DNA of 64,000 bases from Corynebacterium comes (GCF_009734405.1 NZ_CP046453.1:2418001-2482000); one strand, 5' to 3'; counted from the first letter of the stretch, positions 18,456-28,851 are shown. Notes: generated from the sequence alone by a model not told the origin. Made by a program: numbers and translations.

Positions 18456-20405
18456 TCATCGCGATCTGCTCATCTGCTCGGTAATGCCGCGGGCGACGGC
18501 CGCGACGATCTGCTTGTGGGAGGTGGACAAGCCTTCCAACCGGTCCGGGGAACCGTGCTCACGCACCTCCGCCACGATCCTGTCGAGCAGGACAGGGCGG
18601 TATTCCGCCGGGAGGAGGTCCTCGCGGGCGATCCGATGACCGAGAGCCACGAACTCCCCGGTGGTGACCGGTTGGCCGTCACGGCGCTGCCTCTTCAGCT
18701 GCAGCCCTTTTTCCAGGGCATGGACCATCAGTTCACCGAGAGCCAGGCACAACCTCTCGTCGTTCTTCCGGTCCCCACTGATGAACGGCTCCACGGAAAG
18801 GTGGATGCACACCGTGTAATACACGCGCAACAGATCGTACGAGAAGTCACGGGAACTGCGGAGAATCACCTTGTCGTCGATCCAGGTCCGCAACGCTTCA
18901 CGGGCGACCGGGGTGCGCAGCCAGGCGGTGATGTCCTCCAGGCTCCGGTCGCAGCCCAGCGCTCCCGTCACATGTTCGGACCGCAGCTGGCGGGCACCGA
19001 GCGCCTGCTTCCGATCCGCGTCGGCCAGGGAAAGCAGGGTCGGCAACTCCGGATGAGCGCTTGGCGGCGCCGGCAGGTGAGGGGCTCCGCGGAAGGAATC
19101 GAAATCGCTGAAGAGGTTGCGGAACTCCTTGTCTCGCGTGTTCTCCACCGGCACCAGGCCGGTACGCAGCAGGAAATTGAGGTATCCCACCAGGACCTCC
19201 CTGGGAACCTCCCGGAGCCGGCCGATACCGTCGAGAGCGGCGTCCCCCAACTTGGCGAACTCCCTCTCGGACATCTTCGGCGGGGCGACCTGCGGCCATA
19301 CCTGCTGGTAGAGCACCAGTTGCGGGTCGGCGACAACCCGGCGCACGAGAGTGAGGTCGGCGTCGTGGGGTTCCGCCGTTCGCGGTTTCTTCGCAGCGGC
19401 CAGGTGCTGTTTCGCGACGTCCACCAGTTCCTCCCCGAACAACTCCGCATGCCCGCGGACCATCCGGGCCAGGGCATCACCAAAGGTGAGGGCACCGGTG
19501 GGTGCAGGTTCTTCAAGCAGCTCCACCACGGTCTGCGGCGGGAGACCGGACGCGACCAACCCCTTGGTCAGGATCGACCACGCCGAACCAGGGGACGCCT
19601 GCTGCGTGTCCGGGTCTGCGGGGTCGATGACGGTGATGCCTTCCCGACGACGCAACGCCTCCTTGTCCGCGTCGGGGACGACGAGCACCGGCCGGGGCAA
19701 CCCAGGTAGCGGGGCCGGCAGAGACTGGGCCCGCTCGAACGTCGAGAAGCGCAACAGTTTCCGCGATTCGCCCGGAGACAGCGTCGACGACAGAGCCTGC
19801 AGCCAGTACACCGCCTCGTTGGCGTTGCGGACGGTGAGGACGGGCGTCGAGAAGTCCTCGACGAGGACATCCTGCAGCCGGAATAACGCGCCGCTACGGT
19901 CCCCTAACATAGTGGTGACCATCGTCCACGCCACCGACAGATCCGTCAGTGGCCCCGGGCGGGGCTCCTGCAGCTCCGCATCCAGCTCCACCGCATCGAC
20001 CGAGGCGATGCGGAAAGGGGTCTGCAGATCCGGGGAACCGTAGAGGTTGATCGGGTACTTCGCCGCGAGCGGCTCCGCAAGGACATGGTCAATGAACGCA
20101 TGGGTGAACACATTGCCCGGCCTGCCCGTCGCGTCCTTGCCGGCGGGCACGGACTGTATGAACAGGCCCATGTCCTCCAACGGGAGGTACTCGAAACGCC
20201 GTGGCAGGTCCGCGATCTCTGCGGCACCGATGAAATCGTCCACGGGCATCGTCGGTACCACGCTGGTCGGCGCGTACTGCACGACCAGCTGCTCGTCGGC
20301 CTGCGTTGCAGCCACCGACGGCCCCGTGTGCCAGCCGCCGCCACCCGCACGGTTGCGGAAGGAGGCGTACGTGACGTGCGACCAGCGTCGCTGCTGCTCG
20401 GTCAC
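18456..20405 (-). CDS. GTPase-associated protein 1 (GAP1)-like large protein
   Basis: A 649-residue soluble protein. The N-terminal portion, WSHVTYASFRNRAGGGGW followed by GRPGNVFTHAFID, resembles the GAP1 N-terminal domain that accompanies DO-GTPases in actinobacteria. A helical middle region and a C-terminal region rich in Arg/Glu follow, ending MSRSR. GTG 20405 is chosen over the upstream ATG at 20435, because GTGA overlaps the stop of the preceding gene and starts exactly at VTEQQRRW. Family assignment is from memory of these motifs and is moderate; a profile search would decide. The role is probably to bind or regulate the GTPase encoded two genes downstream. Confidence 0.6.
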   Translation of the reverse strand: MTEQQRRWSHVTYASFRNRAGGGGWHTGPSVAATQADEQLVVQYAPTSVVPTMPVDDFIGAAEIADLPRRFEYLPLEDMGLFIQSVPAGKDATGRPGNVFTHAFIDHVLAEPLAAKYPINLYGSPDLQTPFRIASVDAVELDAELQEPRPGPLTDLSVAWTMVTTMLGDRSGALFRLQDVLVEDFSTPVLTVRNANEAVYWLQALSSTLSPGESRKLLRFSTFERAQSLPAPLPGLPRPVLVVPDADKEALRRREGITVIDPADPDTQQASPGSAWSILTKGLVASGLPPQTVVELLEEPAPTGALTFGDALARMVRGHAELFGEELVDVAKQHLAAAKKPRTAEPHDADLTLVRRVVADPQLVLYQQVWPQVAPPKMSEREFAKLGDAALDGIGRLREVPREVLVGYLNFLLRTGLVPVENTRDKEFRNLFSDFDSFRGAPHLPAPPSAHPELPTLLSLADADRKQALGARQLRSEHVTGALGCDRSLEDITAWLRTPVAREALRTWIDDKVILRSSRDFSYDLLRVYYTVCIHLSVEPFISGDRKNDERLCLALGELMVHALEKGLQLKRQRRDGQPVTTGEFVALGHRIAREDLLPAEYRPVLLDRIVAEVREHGSPDRLEGLSTSHKQIVAAVARGITEQMSRSR

Positions 20406-22465
20406 TGCGACTGTCCCTTCAGGTACGCACGCCACTGATCCAGCGACAGCGTTCCAGACACCGGGTCGATGACCGCCGTGACAGGCGTACCCGGCTTGTG
20501 GTCACCGCGGGAGAACAGCCGCAGGAAAACACCCTGCGGAGTGTCATCGAGGATAGAGGGATCGACCTCCCAGAACTCCTCCACCGCGTTCGGGTGCAGA
20601 CGCCGGGAGTTGATGCCGGGCAGGAAGTCGGGGCCCTCCGGATGCTCCCCCACGATGCGCCGTGCCTTGACCTCGATGCCGTCATTCGGCTCCAGGGGCA
20701 GACGACCGTGCTGCATACGCAGGGTGAACTGGCGGGGCGTCTGGTCCTCCCGGTCGCTGTAGACGACCAGACCCATGTGCCCGTTGTACGGTACAAACTC
20801 GTAGTGGAACTGCTGCAGACCGTCGTAGTGGAAGACGTCCGGGTCACCCCAGATCTGCTGCCCCTCATAGACGCGGGAAGGGACCAACGCGATGTCGCCG
20901 GCTGCGGGCAGCCGCAGGCGCATGCCGCCCTCCTGCTCATACGTCTGGCGGTGGATGGATGCGATGTTCGACCCCAGTTCATCCCGTCGCGGCCCGATCT
21001 GGTGCCCGGTCCCCGGCTCGCCGAAGACGACGGTCACCTCGTGTGCCTCCTCCGGCCAGCCGAAGGTGAGGAACTGGTTGTTCACGCGCTCGTACAGCGT
21101 CGGGTTGGTGATCCTGCCGACCCGCACACGCGAGTGTGATCGGCCGACCTTCGCCTGGTTGCCCACCACGCTGACCGGGGTGAGGAACACGGAGTACCAG
21201 TCCTCCGGCCAGTCCACGGTGCAGCTGCTCATGCCGCGTTCGAGGTCGTTGGCCCAGTCGCGCTGTGCCAGTCCGAAGGAGTCCAGCTGATCCACCTCGA
21301 CGACGCGGTCCTGCAGACCATCCGTCGGGGCCTCCTGGGTGCGGTAGATCCGCACCTCGCCGGAGTCGGGGTTCTCCCAGCTGATGTTGAATCGGGTATC
21401 GAAGCCGTCAAACACCTCGTCCACCGTGATCGGCACGTCGAGGACCTCTGCATTGACGTAGACGGTAAACTCCGCCGAGCGTGCCGACGCCCGCTGCTCG
21501 CCCGCGATGAGGACGTAGCGTTCGGCGACGAACTTGTACTCCTCACCCTTGTACTGCGGAGTGAAGCGGAAGCCCTGCAGGTTCTGCGTATCGACGGCGA
21601 TCTCATCCCGGCGGGTCACCCGCCGCGCCGTGGCCTTCACCGCAAACACCGCCACCCGGTGCGTGTGCTGCAGCGGGGCCCACTGACCCTTCACCTTGGA
21701 ACCGGCGACGGACAGGTCGATATGGTCGATGGGCCGGATGTAGGCGGCCTCTGCGAGCAAGCGCGGCTCGCTGCGTAGCGCGTGGGTCTCCGAGGTGCCC
21801 TCGTGGAACCACACCTGGTAGTGGCGGTACGCCGTGGTCAGCGGGTCGCGGTCGACCCATCGCTCGCTCACGGTCACCGCCCGCGGCTCGCCGGCGTCCG
21901 GGTCCCGATCGAACTCGACCTCGTCACTGACGACGCGGTACAGCCTGACCAGCCCGTTCCCGACGGCGTAGGAGGGCAAGTTCCACTCGAGGGCGACGGA
22001 CCCGTCATCCTGCACACGTGCCAGGAGGCCCGCGCCGGGGAATTCGTAGACATCAGAGAATCCGTCGAGGAGTCGGAACTCATGCGGCTGGTAGTCACGC
22101 AGGTCCGGGTCGATACACTCTGGTTCGGGCTCGGGCTCAGGTTCCGGCTCGAGGTCGAGGATCTCCTCGTACTCCTCCTCCGTCTCCGCGTACTCCACCG
22201 GCTCGATGGCCAGCGTCGGCACATAGAGAGAATCATGAGACCCGATGACGTCGGTGTTGTCGGTCAGAGCGAGGGCACGCACCTGCTTCAGGGCCTCGGC
22301 CCACACCAGCAGCGCCGGGTAGTGTCCGCCCACATCCAGTTCGCTGTGGTCCTGAGCTGCGGCGATGAGCTCCTCAGCCGTGGGCAGGGCTGCCTCGTCG
22401 TATCTCGTCCGGGCGGTCCCCCGCCACGTCTCGAAGGCAGTGAGAATCTTCAGTTCGGTCGACAT
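20402..22465 (-). CDS. Large beta-rich protein of unknown family, operon member
   Basis: A 687-residue protein without signal peptide or membrane segment. Residues 1-85 are helical. Residues 89-117 are strongly acidic and include EPEPEPEPEPE. The rest is rich in predicted beta strands; stretches such as GSVALEWNLP...NGLVRLYRVV and FDTRFNISWENPDSGEVRIYRT look like fibronectin type III-like sandwiches (at about 155-250 and 385-450). I do not recognise the family. Its ATG follows the stop of the upstream gene with no gap, and its stop overlaps the GAP1-like start, so dosage with both is tightly coupled. A scaffold role is a guess. Confidence 0.7.
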   Translation of the reverse strand: MSTELKILTAFETWRGTARTRYDEAALPTAEELIAAAQDHSELDVGGHYPALLVWAEALKQVRALALTDNTDVIGSHDSLYVPTLAIEPVEYAETEEEYEEILDLEPEPEPEPEPECIDPDLRDYQPHEFRLLDGFSDVYEFPGAGLLARVQDDGSVALEWNLPSYAVGNGLVRLYRVVSDEVEFDRDPDAGEPRAVTVSERWVDRDPLTTAYRHYQVWFHEGTSETHALRSEPRLLAEAAYIRPIDHIDLSVAGSKVKGQWAPLQHTHRVAVFAVKATARRVTRRDEIAVDTQNLQGFRFTPQYKGEEYKFVAERYVLIAGEQRASARSAEFTVYVNAEVLDVPITVDEVFDGFDTRFNISWENPDSGEVRIYRTQEAPTDGLQDRVVEVDQLDSFGLAQRDWANDLERGMSSCTVDWPEDWYSVFLTPVSVVGNQAKVGRSHSRVRVGRITNPTLYERVNNQFLTFGWPEEAHEVTVVFGEPGTGHQIGPRRDELGSNIASIHRQTYEQEGGMRLRLPAAGDIALVPSRVYEGQQIWGDPDVFHYDGLQQFHYEFVPYNGHMGLVVYSDREDQTPRQFTLRMQHGRLPLEPNDGIEVKARRIVGEHPEGPDFLPGINSRRLHPNAVEEFWEVDPSILDDTPQGVFLRLFSRGDHKPGTPVTAVIDPVSGTLSLDQWRAYLKGQSQ

Positions 22466-25243
22466 CTAGAACTCTCCCGTTCCTGGAAGTTGGTGCCGCG
22501 GCTGCGGGGTAAGCATGGTGGGCCGTTCCGGGGACTGGAAGTCCTCGGAGACGGGCATACCCCGCAAGATGTCCTCGCTGAGTGTCGCACGCTCGGGGCG
22601 TCGGAAAGCAACATCGCCCTGGAACGCCGGTCCACCGATCTGGACCAGCACTTCACTGACACCGATGGCATCGAACGTATTGCTGTTGCGGTCATAGGTG
22701 CAGTAGGTGGGGTCCAGGTCCAGGACACCCTCGACGCGTCCTTTCTCCGTGGCGATCTCACCGTTGAAAGCGCCGACGATGCGCACCTGATCAAGCGGCA
22801 TCCGCGGCGACGCGGTCTCCTGCTTCCCGGCGCGGTAGATCTGCAGCGGGGAAAGGATGTTGGCGTTATTTAGCCGGGAATCATCCCGCAGCTGGCGTGT
22901 GATCGACCGCCACTTCTCCTTGCCACGGTCACGCTCACGGAAAGACCCGCCACTGACGGTGTCCGCCAGCCGGGCCAACGCCCCCTGGCTACCGCGGCCG
23001 GAGGTGAAGAAAACCTCGCTGACCGAGGTCTTGCCGTTGCTGCGTGCCTCGGACGTCTGCATGGCCTGTGCCAGGCCCCCGAGCACATAGTCGTTGAGCC
23101 AGCCCTCACGGTACAAGTCCCTCCGGAAGGTGTCCGCCAGGGCATCCACCGCAGCACACCCTGGAGCGGCCTCCGCGAAAACCACCGATTCCGGCATGGT
23201 GTTCACAGGGATCGTTGATTCGACGCGGGGGTGCCGGATCCTACCGAAAGGCTCGTTGAGCAGAGCACCGATCATCTGGGAAGTCGACAGGAACTGTCGG
23301 TAACCGACGTCCAGGCGCAGCAGCGCCCGGTCCGTCTCCCGCCGGTTCACTCGCGCAGCCTCCAGCTCGGACACAACGGTGCGGCGACGGTGCCGAAAAC
23401 GGATCTCGTCCCGTGTCTCAAAGGCGACCTGCGTCATCCAGCAGAGGATCCACAGGCCAGCCCAGACACCGAACATCCACCACTTCGTGGTAGCGGACGC
23501 AGCGTTGAGGTTGGCAGCCCAGCCCCACAGGAGTTCGTCGAAATACTCTGTGCGAAGGTTCGCCGACCCCCAGAGAGCGGCGAAGATGACCAGCGAGGAC
23601 ATGAACACCCAGCCCAGCCAGCGAAAGACGCCGGCAGCGGCACCGGTCTCCTCCACCTCAGTCCGGTGGTTTTCCAGCTCGGAGATCCGCTGGCCCAGGG
23701 CCGTGCGGCGCTGCTCCAGACGGGACCGTCTGTCCACCAGCCCGCGGCCGAAGAAATAGGCGAAGCTCTCGGAGTTCTCCTCCTGCCACTGCTTGAACTC
23801 GCCGATCACCCGGCCGACCTCACGCTGACCACCATGCCGTTGATCGGAGAGGCGACGCTCGTAGTCGGTGACACCCAGCAGGTCATAGGGGGCGATGTCC
23901 CCACCCCCCACCGTCGACTTCACCTCAACGGGTAGATCACGGCCGAAGTTGGCGTCCGGTCCGGGGATGACCACGCTAGCACTGGGTGCCACCCACACAT
24001 CCCCCTCGGCGTGTTCACGAACCACCCGCGGATACGAGGTCTCGGTACTCTCCGCGATATGGCGCGGAGAAGCATCCAGCAGCGACATAGCCGTGTTCGC
24101 GTACGCGGCCCACAACGTACCCAGCTCCCTGGTCGCCTCCAGTCGCAGGGTCTCCTGACGTGGACCGCGCTGTGCCTCGACCTCGGCGGTGCCGCCGGAT
24201 TCCGCCCGGTAACCGCCGACGTGCGTACGGGATCCTTTGCCGTAGATGGTGGACTGCACAGTGTCGTCGAGAAGCGAACGGGTCTCACCCTTGAGCTCCC
24301 GCAGGAATCTTGCCGGCGTGTTGATCATGCCCTTGGCCCACACCCGGAGAAACTTCCCCAGTGCGCTTGTCGACTTCATGTGGCGGGTCTTCTCCGCCAT
24401 CGCATCGGCGCGTCGGCCCTCGATCCGCTCATTGAATTCGGCGAGCAGATCCTCCGCGGCGTTCTCGGTGAAAGCAACGGGGTCCTCGGTGTACTGGGTC
24501 ACCTGCCCCGGGCGGTTGAGCTGGGGCAGCGGATTGTGGGAGGTGTCGAAGATGCGGGCTTTGAGGCGCGCCTGCACCTCCTGCCCGTCGATACGCCGGT
24601 AGAAGGCACGGACCATGCGGAAGGTGCCCCCACTTGCTGGCTCAAGGCGTGCCACCGGAGCACTGCGGCTACCCTCCCACAGACCGAAGAGGCTGGCGAT
24701 ACCTGCCACGCAGTGCAGAGTGAAACGGTTGTCCAGGGCATCGAAATGGAAGGGCACGGTTGCCGCTTCCGGGCCTGGTGAATCCTCCGGGGCGAGGAAC
24801 AGGTTCGTGTAACCACGCAGCGTGGGAAGATCACCCTCGAGCGGTGCATCCACCGCGGAAATCATCAGGTTGGTGCGCTCGATGCGCGGCCCGGTGAGGA
24901 TGCTGTCGATGGCGTCAAGGAGCTCCTGCAGCTCAACGCTGCTGATGGCACCCTCGGTGAGACCGACAACGTTGATGACGCCCAGGTGCAACCTGCCGAT
25001 GTTCAGCCGTGCGACCAGCGTGTTGAAGGGCTCACGGGTAATTTGCGGGGTGCCGTCCTCGCACAGACTCAGGTAGGTGACCTCCGAGGACGAGGACGCG
25101 AACGCGTCGGCATCCACCCAGGCAAGATCCTGGATCAGCCCGGTGGCGGTGAAGTCCTCCAGGGTCTGACGAATACCGTGCGAGATACGCCCCCGGCCCA
25201 CGAACACGGTCAGCGTGGTGTCAGGGTTGAGCTGCCCGTCCAT
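22466..25243 (-). CDS. Large membrane-anchored protein of unknown family, operon member
   Basis: A 925-residue protein. The N-terminal 290 residues look like an alpha/beta domain (TLTVFVGRGRISHGI..., RTNLMISAVDAP). A helical middle carries a likely coiled coil at 503-533. Two transmembrane helices at about 539-559 and 587-606 are joined by a loop of about 27 residues, and a basic coiled-coil segment (610-645) follows. The C-terminal part (about 690-925) is soluble. The helix pair flanked by coiled coils leaves both large ends in the cytosol. Its ATG overlaps the stop of the tubulin-like gene by one base (TGATG). No known family recognised. It could be the membrane receptor of the tubulin-like protein. 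Confidence 0.75.
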   Translation of the reverse strand: MDGQLNPDTTLTVFVGRGRISHGIRQTLEDFTATGLIQDLAWVDADAFASSSSEVTYLSLCEDGTPQITREPFNTLVARLNIGRLHLGVINVVGLTEGAISSVELQELLDAIDSILTGPRIERTNLMISAVDAPLEGDLPTLRGYTNLFLAPEDSPGPEAATVPFHFDALDNRFTLHCVAGIASLFGLWEGSRSAPVARLEPASGGTFRMVRAFYRRIDGQEVQARLKARIFDTSHNPLPQLNRPGQVTQYTEDPVAFTENAAEDLLAEFNERIEGRRADAMAEKTRHMKSTSALGKFLRVWAKGMINTPARFLRELKGETRSLLDDTVQSTIYGKGSRTHVGGYRAESGGTAEVEAQRGPRQETLRLEATRELGTLWAAYANTAMSLLDASPRHIAESTETSYPRVVREHAEGDVWVAPSASVVIPGPDANFGRDLPVEVKSTVGGGDIAPYDLLGVTDYERRLSDQRHGGQREVGRVIGEFKQWQEENSESFAYFFGRGLVDRRSRLEQRRTALGQRISELENHRTEVEETGAAAGVFRWLGWVFMSSLVIFAALWGSANLRTEYFDELLWGWAANLNAASATTKWWMFGVWAGLWILCWMTQVAFETRDEIRFRHRRRTVVSELEAARVNRRETDRALLRLDVGYRQFLSTSQMIGALLNEPFGRIRHPRVESTIPVNTMPESVVFAEAAPGCAAVDALADTFRRDLYREGWLNDYVLGGLAQAMQTSEARSNGKTSVSEVFFTSGRGSQGALARLADTVSGGSFRERDRGKEKWRSITRQLRDDSRLNNANILSPLQIYRAGKQETASPRMPLDQVRIVGAFNGEIATEKGRVEGVLDLDPTYCTYDRNSNTFDAIGVSEVLVQIGGPAFQGDVAFRRPERATLSEDILRGMPVSEDFQSPERPTMLTPQPRHQLPGTGEF

Positions 25244-28200
25244 CAGAATTCACCCTCACCCGGCATCGACGGGGCGCTCGACGAGGATCCACTGGCGAAC
25301 GGGGAGGTCGGCATGAGAGTGCGCTGTGCCGACGGCGGGCCCTGGCGCTTGCACTCCTCCAGCACCTCCGCGACCCGGGCAGTGGCCTCAGCCACGTCAA
25401 TGGCCAGGTCGGCGAAGGCGGGCACACGAGACGCGAGCTCACGGTCGGTGATGTCGCCGTAGGGACGGTCAGCGTCTGCGGTCCGAAGCTGTCCCGCACC
25501 AAGGCGGGAGCTCGGGATGTAGGCAAGAGCGATGGCGTGCTGCTTCTCCAGCCACTCCTGGGCAGCGGCGAGTCGTGCCTCGGGCGACGCGCCGGGCTCG
25601 GTGCCCGGAATCATATGGATGTCACCGGACTTGCGCTCGCCGCTGTACAACCACTCATGGAGAAGTCGCTGGCCGCGGGTGGTACGGCCCGGCTGAGAGG
25701 GATTGGGCTCCGCGTCCCACAGCTGACGCAGCAGCATGTACGGCTTCACGGAACCGAAGACCGGCTGCTCACCGACCCGCGCCCAGGCCAGGGAGATGGA
25801 CTCCAGCAGGTTCGGCAACCAGTCGAGGGTCTGCCGGAAACGGGAGACCGGGGTGAGCTGCGGAGCATCGAAATCCTGCCAGTTCCCGGTCTGCTCATCA
25901 AAGATCTGCACCGGGGTGGTGTCGGAGGTGTCGAGTGTGCCCGGGGAGTTCACATGACCGGTGAGACGACCGATGTACCAGCCGAGGACCATCGCCTTGC
26001 GGTCAGCGTCGGACAGGGGAAGCGCAGCTGCCAAGGAACGGGCGCGACGGCCGTGCCAGAATTCCACTCGTGTGCCGGTGGTCTGACGCCACTGCTTCTC
26101 GATGGGCGGCAGAAGCGAGTCGAAGACGATGGGCGCGTAGTTCGGGTAGGAACCGAAGATGTCGATCGAGCGCTCCTCCCCCTGGTTGGTCAGCGCCTTG
26201 CCCAGCGGCTGCGTCACGTCCGACGGGTGGTGGTTCGGATAGTCACGGACCGCCTGCTCCAGCATGCTGCCGACCTCATCGCCACCGAAGGGGATGCGCG
26301 AGAAGTTGAAGTTGTAGGAGACCTCCTTGCCGTAGATCGCCTGAACCAGCTGAGAGTTGATCTGGGCCAGCGGCAGAGCGTACGTCATGGCCTCGCTGAA
26401 CTTGCTCAGCACCGTCTGGCGACGCACACGCCGCTCGTGCTCGGTCAGGGTCGGGGAGGTGACGAACTCACGCAGAGAGCTGGAGATGAACTGCTGGAAG
26501 GAAAAACCCGGACGGCGGATGTACTGGCGAGCGCGATCGAGAATGTCGTTGGTGCTGATCTTGAACTCGAACCGCGCCGGGCGCGGATCACGGGAGACAC
26601 CGGGATTGTCCGGGTCGCGGCTGAGCTCACGGGAGACCCACACGTCGAGCAGTCGGAGCAGATCGCCCGGGGCCTTCTCCGAACCGGAGAGGGACTGCCA
26701 GTCACCGCTGACAACGCGCGAGGCGGAAGTCTCCAGCGCCCGCTTGTAGTCGAAGTCCTGGTCCTCCTCCGTCTTGGCGGACTGGATGATGTCAGCAACG
26801 AACTGATCGATGAAGGAGTCGACCTCGGTGAGGAAGACCTCGTTCGCCGCCTGGCTGAAGCGCTTGGGCACCTCTACCTGGGTCTCATCGGGCCACAGTG
26901 CCGGGACATCCGTCTTGAGTTGGGCCACGCCCAGGTTGACGTCGCTGGTCAGCTCACTGTGCTTCTCCAGCTCGACGTGCGCCTCCTGGATCTGCTTCTG
27001 CAGAGGATCGATGAAGTTACGGAGGAAGTCCGACAGCGCAGACTCCAGGCGATGCGCGATATGCCCGACCGCGCGGCTGTAGATCTGCGGGACGGAGGAG
27101 GAGACGATGTCCTGGACATAGCCGGAGGTGTCGTCGATACGCCCGCGGTTGTTCTCCAACGCCACCCGCTGCTGCTCATGGAGCACTACTGCCTGGTTCG
27201 GCATTGCGGAGTACAGGGTACGCAGATCCCCGAGCGTCGTGGTCGCGATCTGACTACGTATCTGCTGTAGCAGGGCGGAGCCGTAGGGCACGCCGTACTT
27301 CGCGATCTCATCCTTGATCAGGCCCAGGAGGAATGACTGAATGCCGTCCGGACCTGCCCAGGCGTTGACACCCTGGTACAGCTCCCTCTTCGGATCCTGG
27401 TCGATCTGCTCACTGACTCCCTGGAGCGTACGGTTGACGTCGAGCACCCACTCACTGCCACGCTTGTTCTGCCCCAGGGGCATCTGGTCACTGATGCGCT
27501 GCGTCATAGAACGCGTCCAGTCCTCGATGACCTTCTGGAAAGCGTTGTAGATCCAGTTCCCGGCGTTGCCCCTCTCCGGCAGGAAACCGTTGAGACGGGC
27601 ATCGAGGGAACCGCGGTTGTTCTCCAGACGATTCTGGATCTGCGTGTCCGCCGGGGACTCATCCGTCGGGTCGTAGTGCCCCTTGAGAAGCCGCTCGACG
27701 GACTTGCGGGCCAGGCGCTGCGCGGCGTACTCAGCGTAGCGGTCACGGCCCATAGACAGCTGGGCGTAGCCGAAGCTGCCCCACGGCACGTTCTTCGGCT
27801 CGGAAGCTCCCCAGGCGAAATATGTTGAATCAGCGTCGAAGGTACCCCGGTTACCGAGGGTGAACTGCTTGTAGTGGTCCATCGAGCCCTCGTCGGACAT
27901 GAGCGCGGCCAGTCCACGGCCCAAGGCGCGGTAGACAGTCTCGGGTTTGCCGTCGCCGAGCATGGCGCCGTTCTCTCCGGAGCGCACACCCACCGGGAAA
28001 ATGCGGCCGACCGGGATGTCATCGTCACCGACGGAGACACCCAGGGCGTTGAACAAGCGCTTGTCCTCCTCGGTGGCGGAACCGAGCTGTGCTGCGACGA
28101 GCTCCGCGAACATGGCCAGGGCGTTCGGGTTGGTGCCGGCGACCTGGTCACGCGAGACCTGGGAGAAGATGTCCGGAGTCACCATGAAGAGCGAATTGAG

Positions 28201-28851
28201 GGAGACCGCATTGCCCTCCAGGCCGGTGAGTAGGCGACAGACGTCAATCGCCATGGATGCACCGGCGCCACCGGCCATGGAGGAGACGACGAAGACCAGC
28301 GGCTGCTCCTTCGCGCTCTCACCGCTGTGCACGGTGCGGCCGTAAAGGGCGGCACGCAGATCTGCCAGTTCACGGTCGGTCTCGCCGCCGGAGAGCACGT
28401 CCCACGACTTCTTCAGCTCCTGCTGGGTTTCCTGCAGCTTGCTCAGGAACAGCATGCGTCCGATCGAGCGGTACTGACCCGCGCCAGCGGAGATCGGAGT
28501 GGTCTCCGTCGCCGGATTCGCCAGAGCCCAGCTGGCGATTGTACCCAGCTCACGACGGTTGGCGAGCTGGTTGGACACAGCGGTGTCCACTGTCGCGTAG
28601 CGATCAGAAGAACCGCAGGAAATGTAGCGGCCACCGGCCTCAGGGACATTCGCCAGATTCTTGCCCGGGCGCTCCGCGACCGTCGGCACGTCGACTGAGA
28701 CGAACTGCCAGGCACGCGGCAGCTCCACGTCCTTCGGGCTGTCATAGCGCTCGGGCAGTCGCTCCGCCAGGGTGGTCTTGAGCTGGTCCATCATGTATGC
28801 CAGTGTCTTTGCACCGGAGCCACCACAACCGACGACGAGAACTTTATGCAT
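25243..28851 (-). CDS. Tubulin-like GTP-binding protein, 1202 residues
   Basis: The N-terminus has the nucleotide-binding start of a tubulin/FtsZ-like Rossmann domain, MHKVLVVGCGGSGAKTLAYM (residues 1-20). A phosphate loop, SSMAGGAGASMAIDVCRLL at about 191-208, corresponds to the tubulin GGGTGS signature, with Ala in place of Gly and Thr. This matches the bacterial Tubulin_2-type (tubulin-like) family, which is much larger than FtsZ. The remaining roughly 900 residues are mostly helical with no membrane segment, and the end is Ser/Pro-rich. AAGGAAAG precedes ATG 28851. It is separated by 125 bases from the exported vWA gene upstream and overlaps the 925-residue gene downstream. It is probably a GTP-dependent polymer or assembly; that is inferred. 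Confidence 0.8.
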   Translation of the reverse strand: MHKVLVVGCGGSGAKTLAYMMDQLKTTLAERLPERYDSPKDVELPRAWQFVSVDVPTVAERPGKNLANVPEAGGRYISCGSSDRYATVDTAVSNQLANRRELGTIASWALANPATETTPISAGAGQYRSIGRMLFLSKLQETQQELKKSWDVLSGGETDRELADLRAALYGRTVHSGESAKEQPLVFVVSSMAGGAGASMAIDVCRLLTGLEGNAVSLNSLFMVTPDIFSQVSRDQVAGTNPNALAMFAELVAAQLGSATEEDKRLFNALGVSVGDDDIPVGRIFPVGVRSGENGAMLGDGKPETVYRALGRGLAALMSDEGSMDHYKQFTLGNRGTFDADSTYFAWGASEPKNVPWGSFGYAQLSMGRDRYAEYAAQRLARKSVERLLKGHYDPTDESPADTQIQNRLENNRGSLDARLNGFLPERGNAGNWIYNAFQKVIEDWTRSMTQRISDQMPLGQNKRGSEWVLDVNRTLQGVSEQIDQDPKRELYQGVNAWAGPDGIQSFLLGLIKDEIAKYGVPYGSALLQQIRSQIATTTLGDLRTLYSAMPNQAVVLHEQQRVALENNRGRIDDTSGYVQDIVSSSVPQIYSRAVGHIAHRLESALSDFLRNFIDPLQKQIQEAHVELEKHSELTSDVNLGVAQLKTDVPALWPDETQVEVPKRFSQAANEVFLTEVDSFIDQFVADIIQSAKTEEDQDFDYKRALETSASRVVSGDWQSLSGSEKAPGDLLRLLDVWVSRELSRDPDNPGVSRDPRPARFEFKISTNDILDRARQYIRRPGFSFQQFISSSLREFVTSPTLTEHERRVRRQTVLSKFSEAMTYALPLAQINSQLVQAIYGKEVSYNFNFSRIPFGGDEVGSMLEQAVRDYPNHHPSDVTQPLGKALTNQGEERSIDIFGSYPNYAPIVFDSLLPPIEKQWRQTTGTRVEFWHGRRARSLAAALPLSDADRKAMVLGWYIGRLTGHVNSPGTLDTSDTTPVQIFDEQTGNWQDFDAPQLTPVSRFRQTLDWLPNLLESISLAWARVGEQPVFGSVKPYMLLRQLWDAEPNPSQPGRTTRGQRLLHEWLYSGERKSGDIHMIPGTEPGASPEARLAAAQEWLEKQHAIALAYIPSSRLGAGQLRTADADRPYGDITDRELASRVPAFADLAIDVAEATARVAEVLEECKRQGPPSAQRTLMPTSPFASGSSSSAPSMPGEGEF

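Noticed and set aside
25537..27270. 577-codon plus-strand ORF opposite the tubulin-like gene
   Set aside because: Antisense frame without a ribosome site or motif; the minus-strand protein explains the region.
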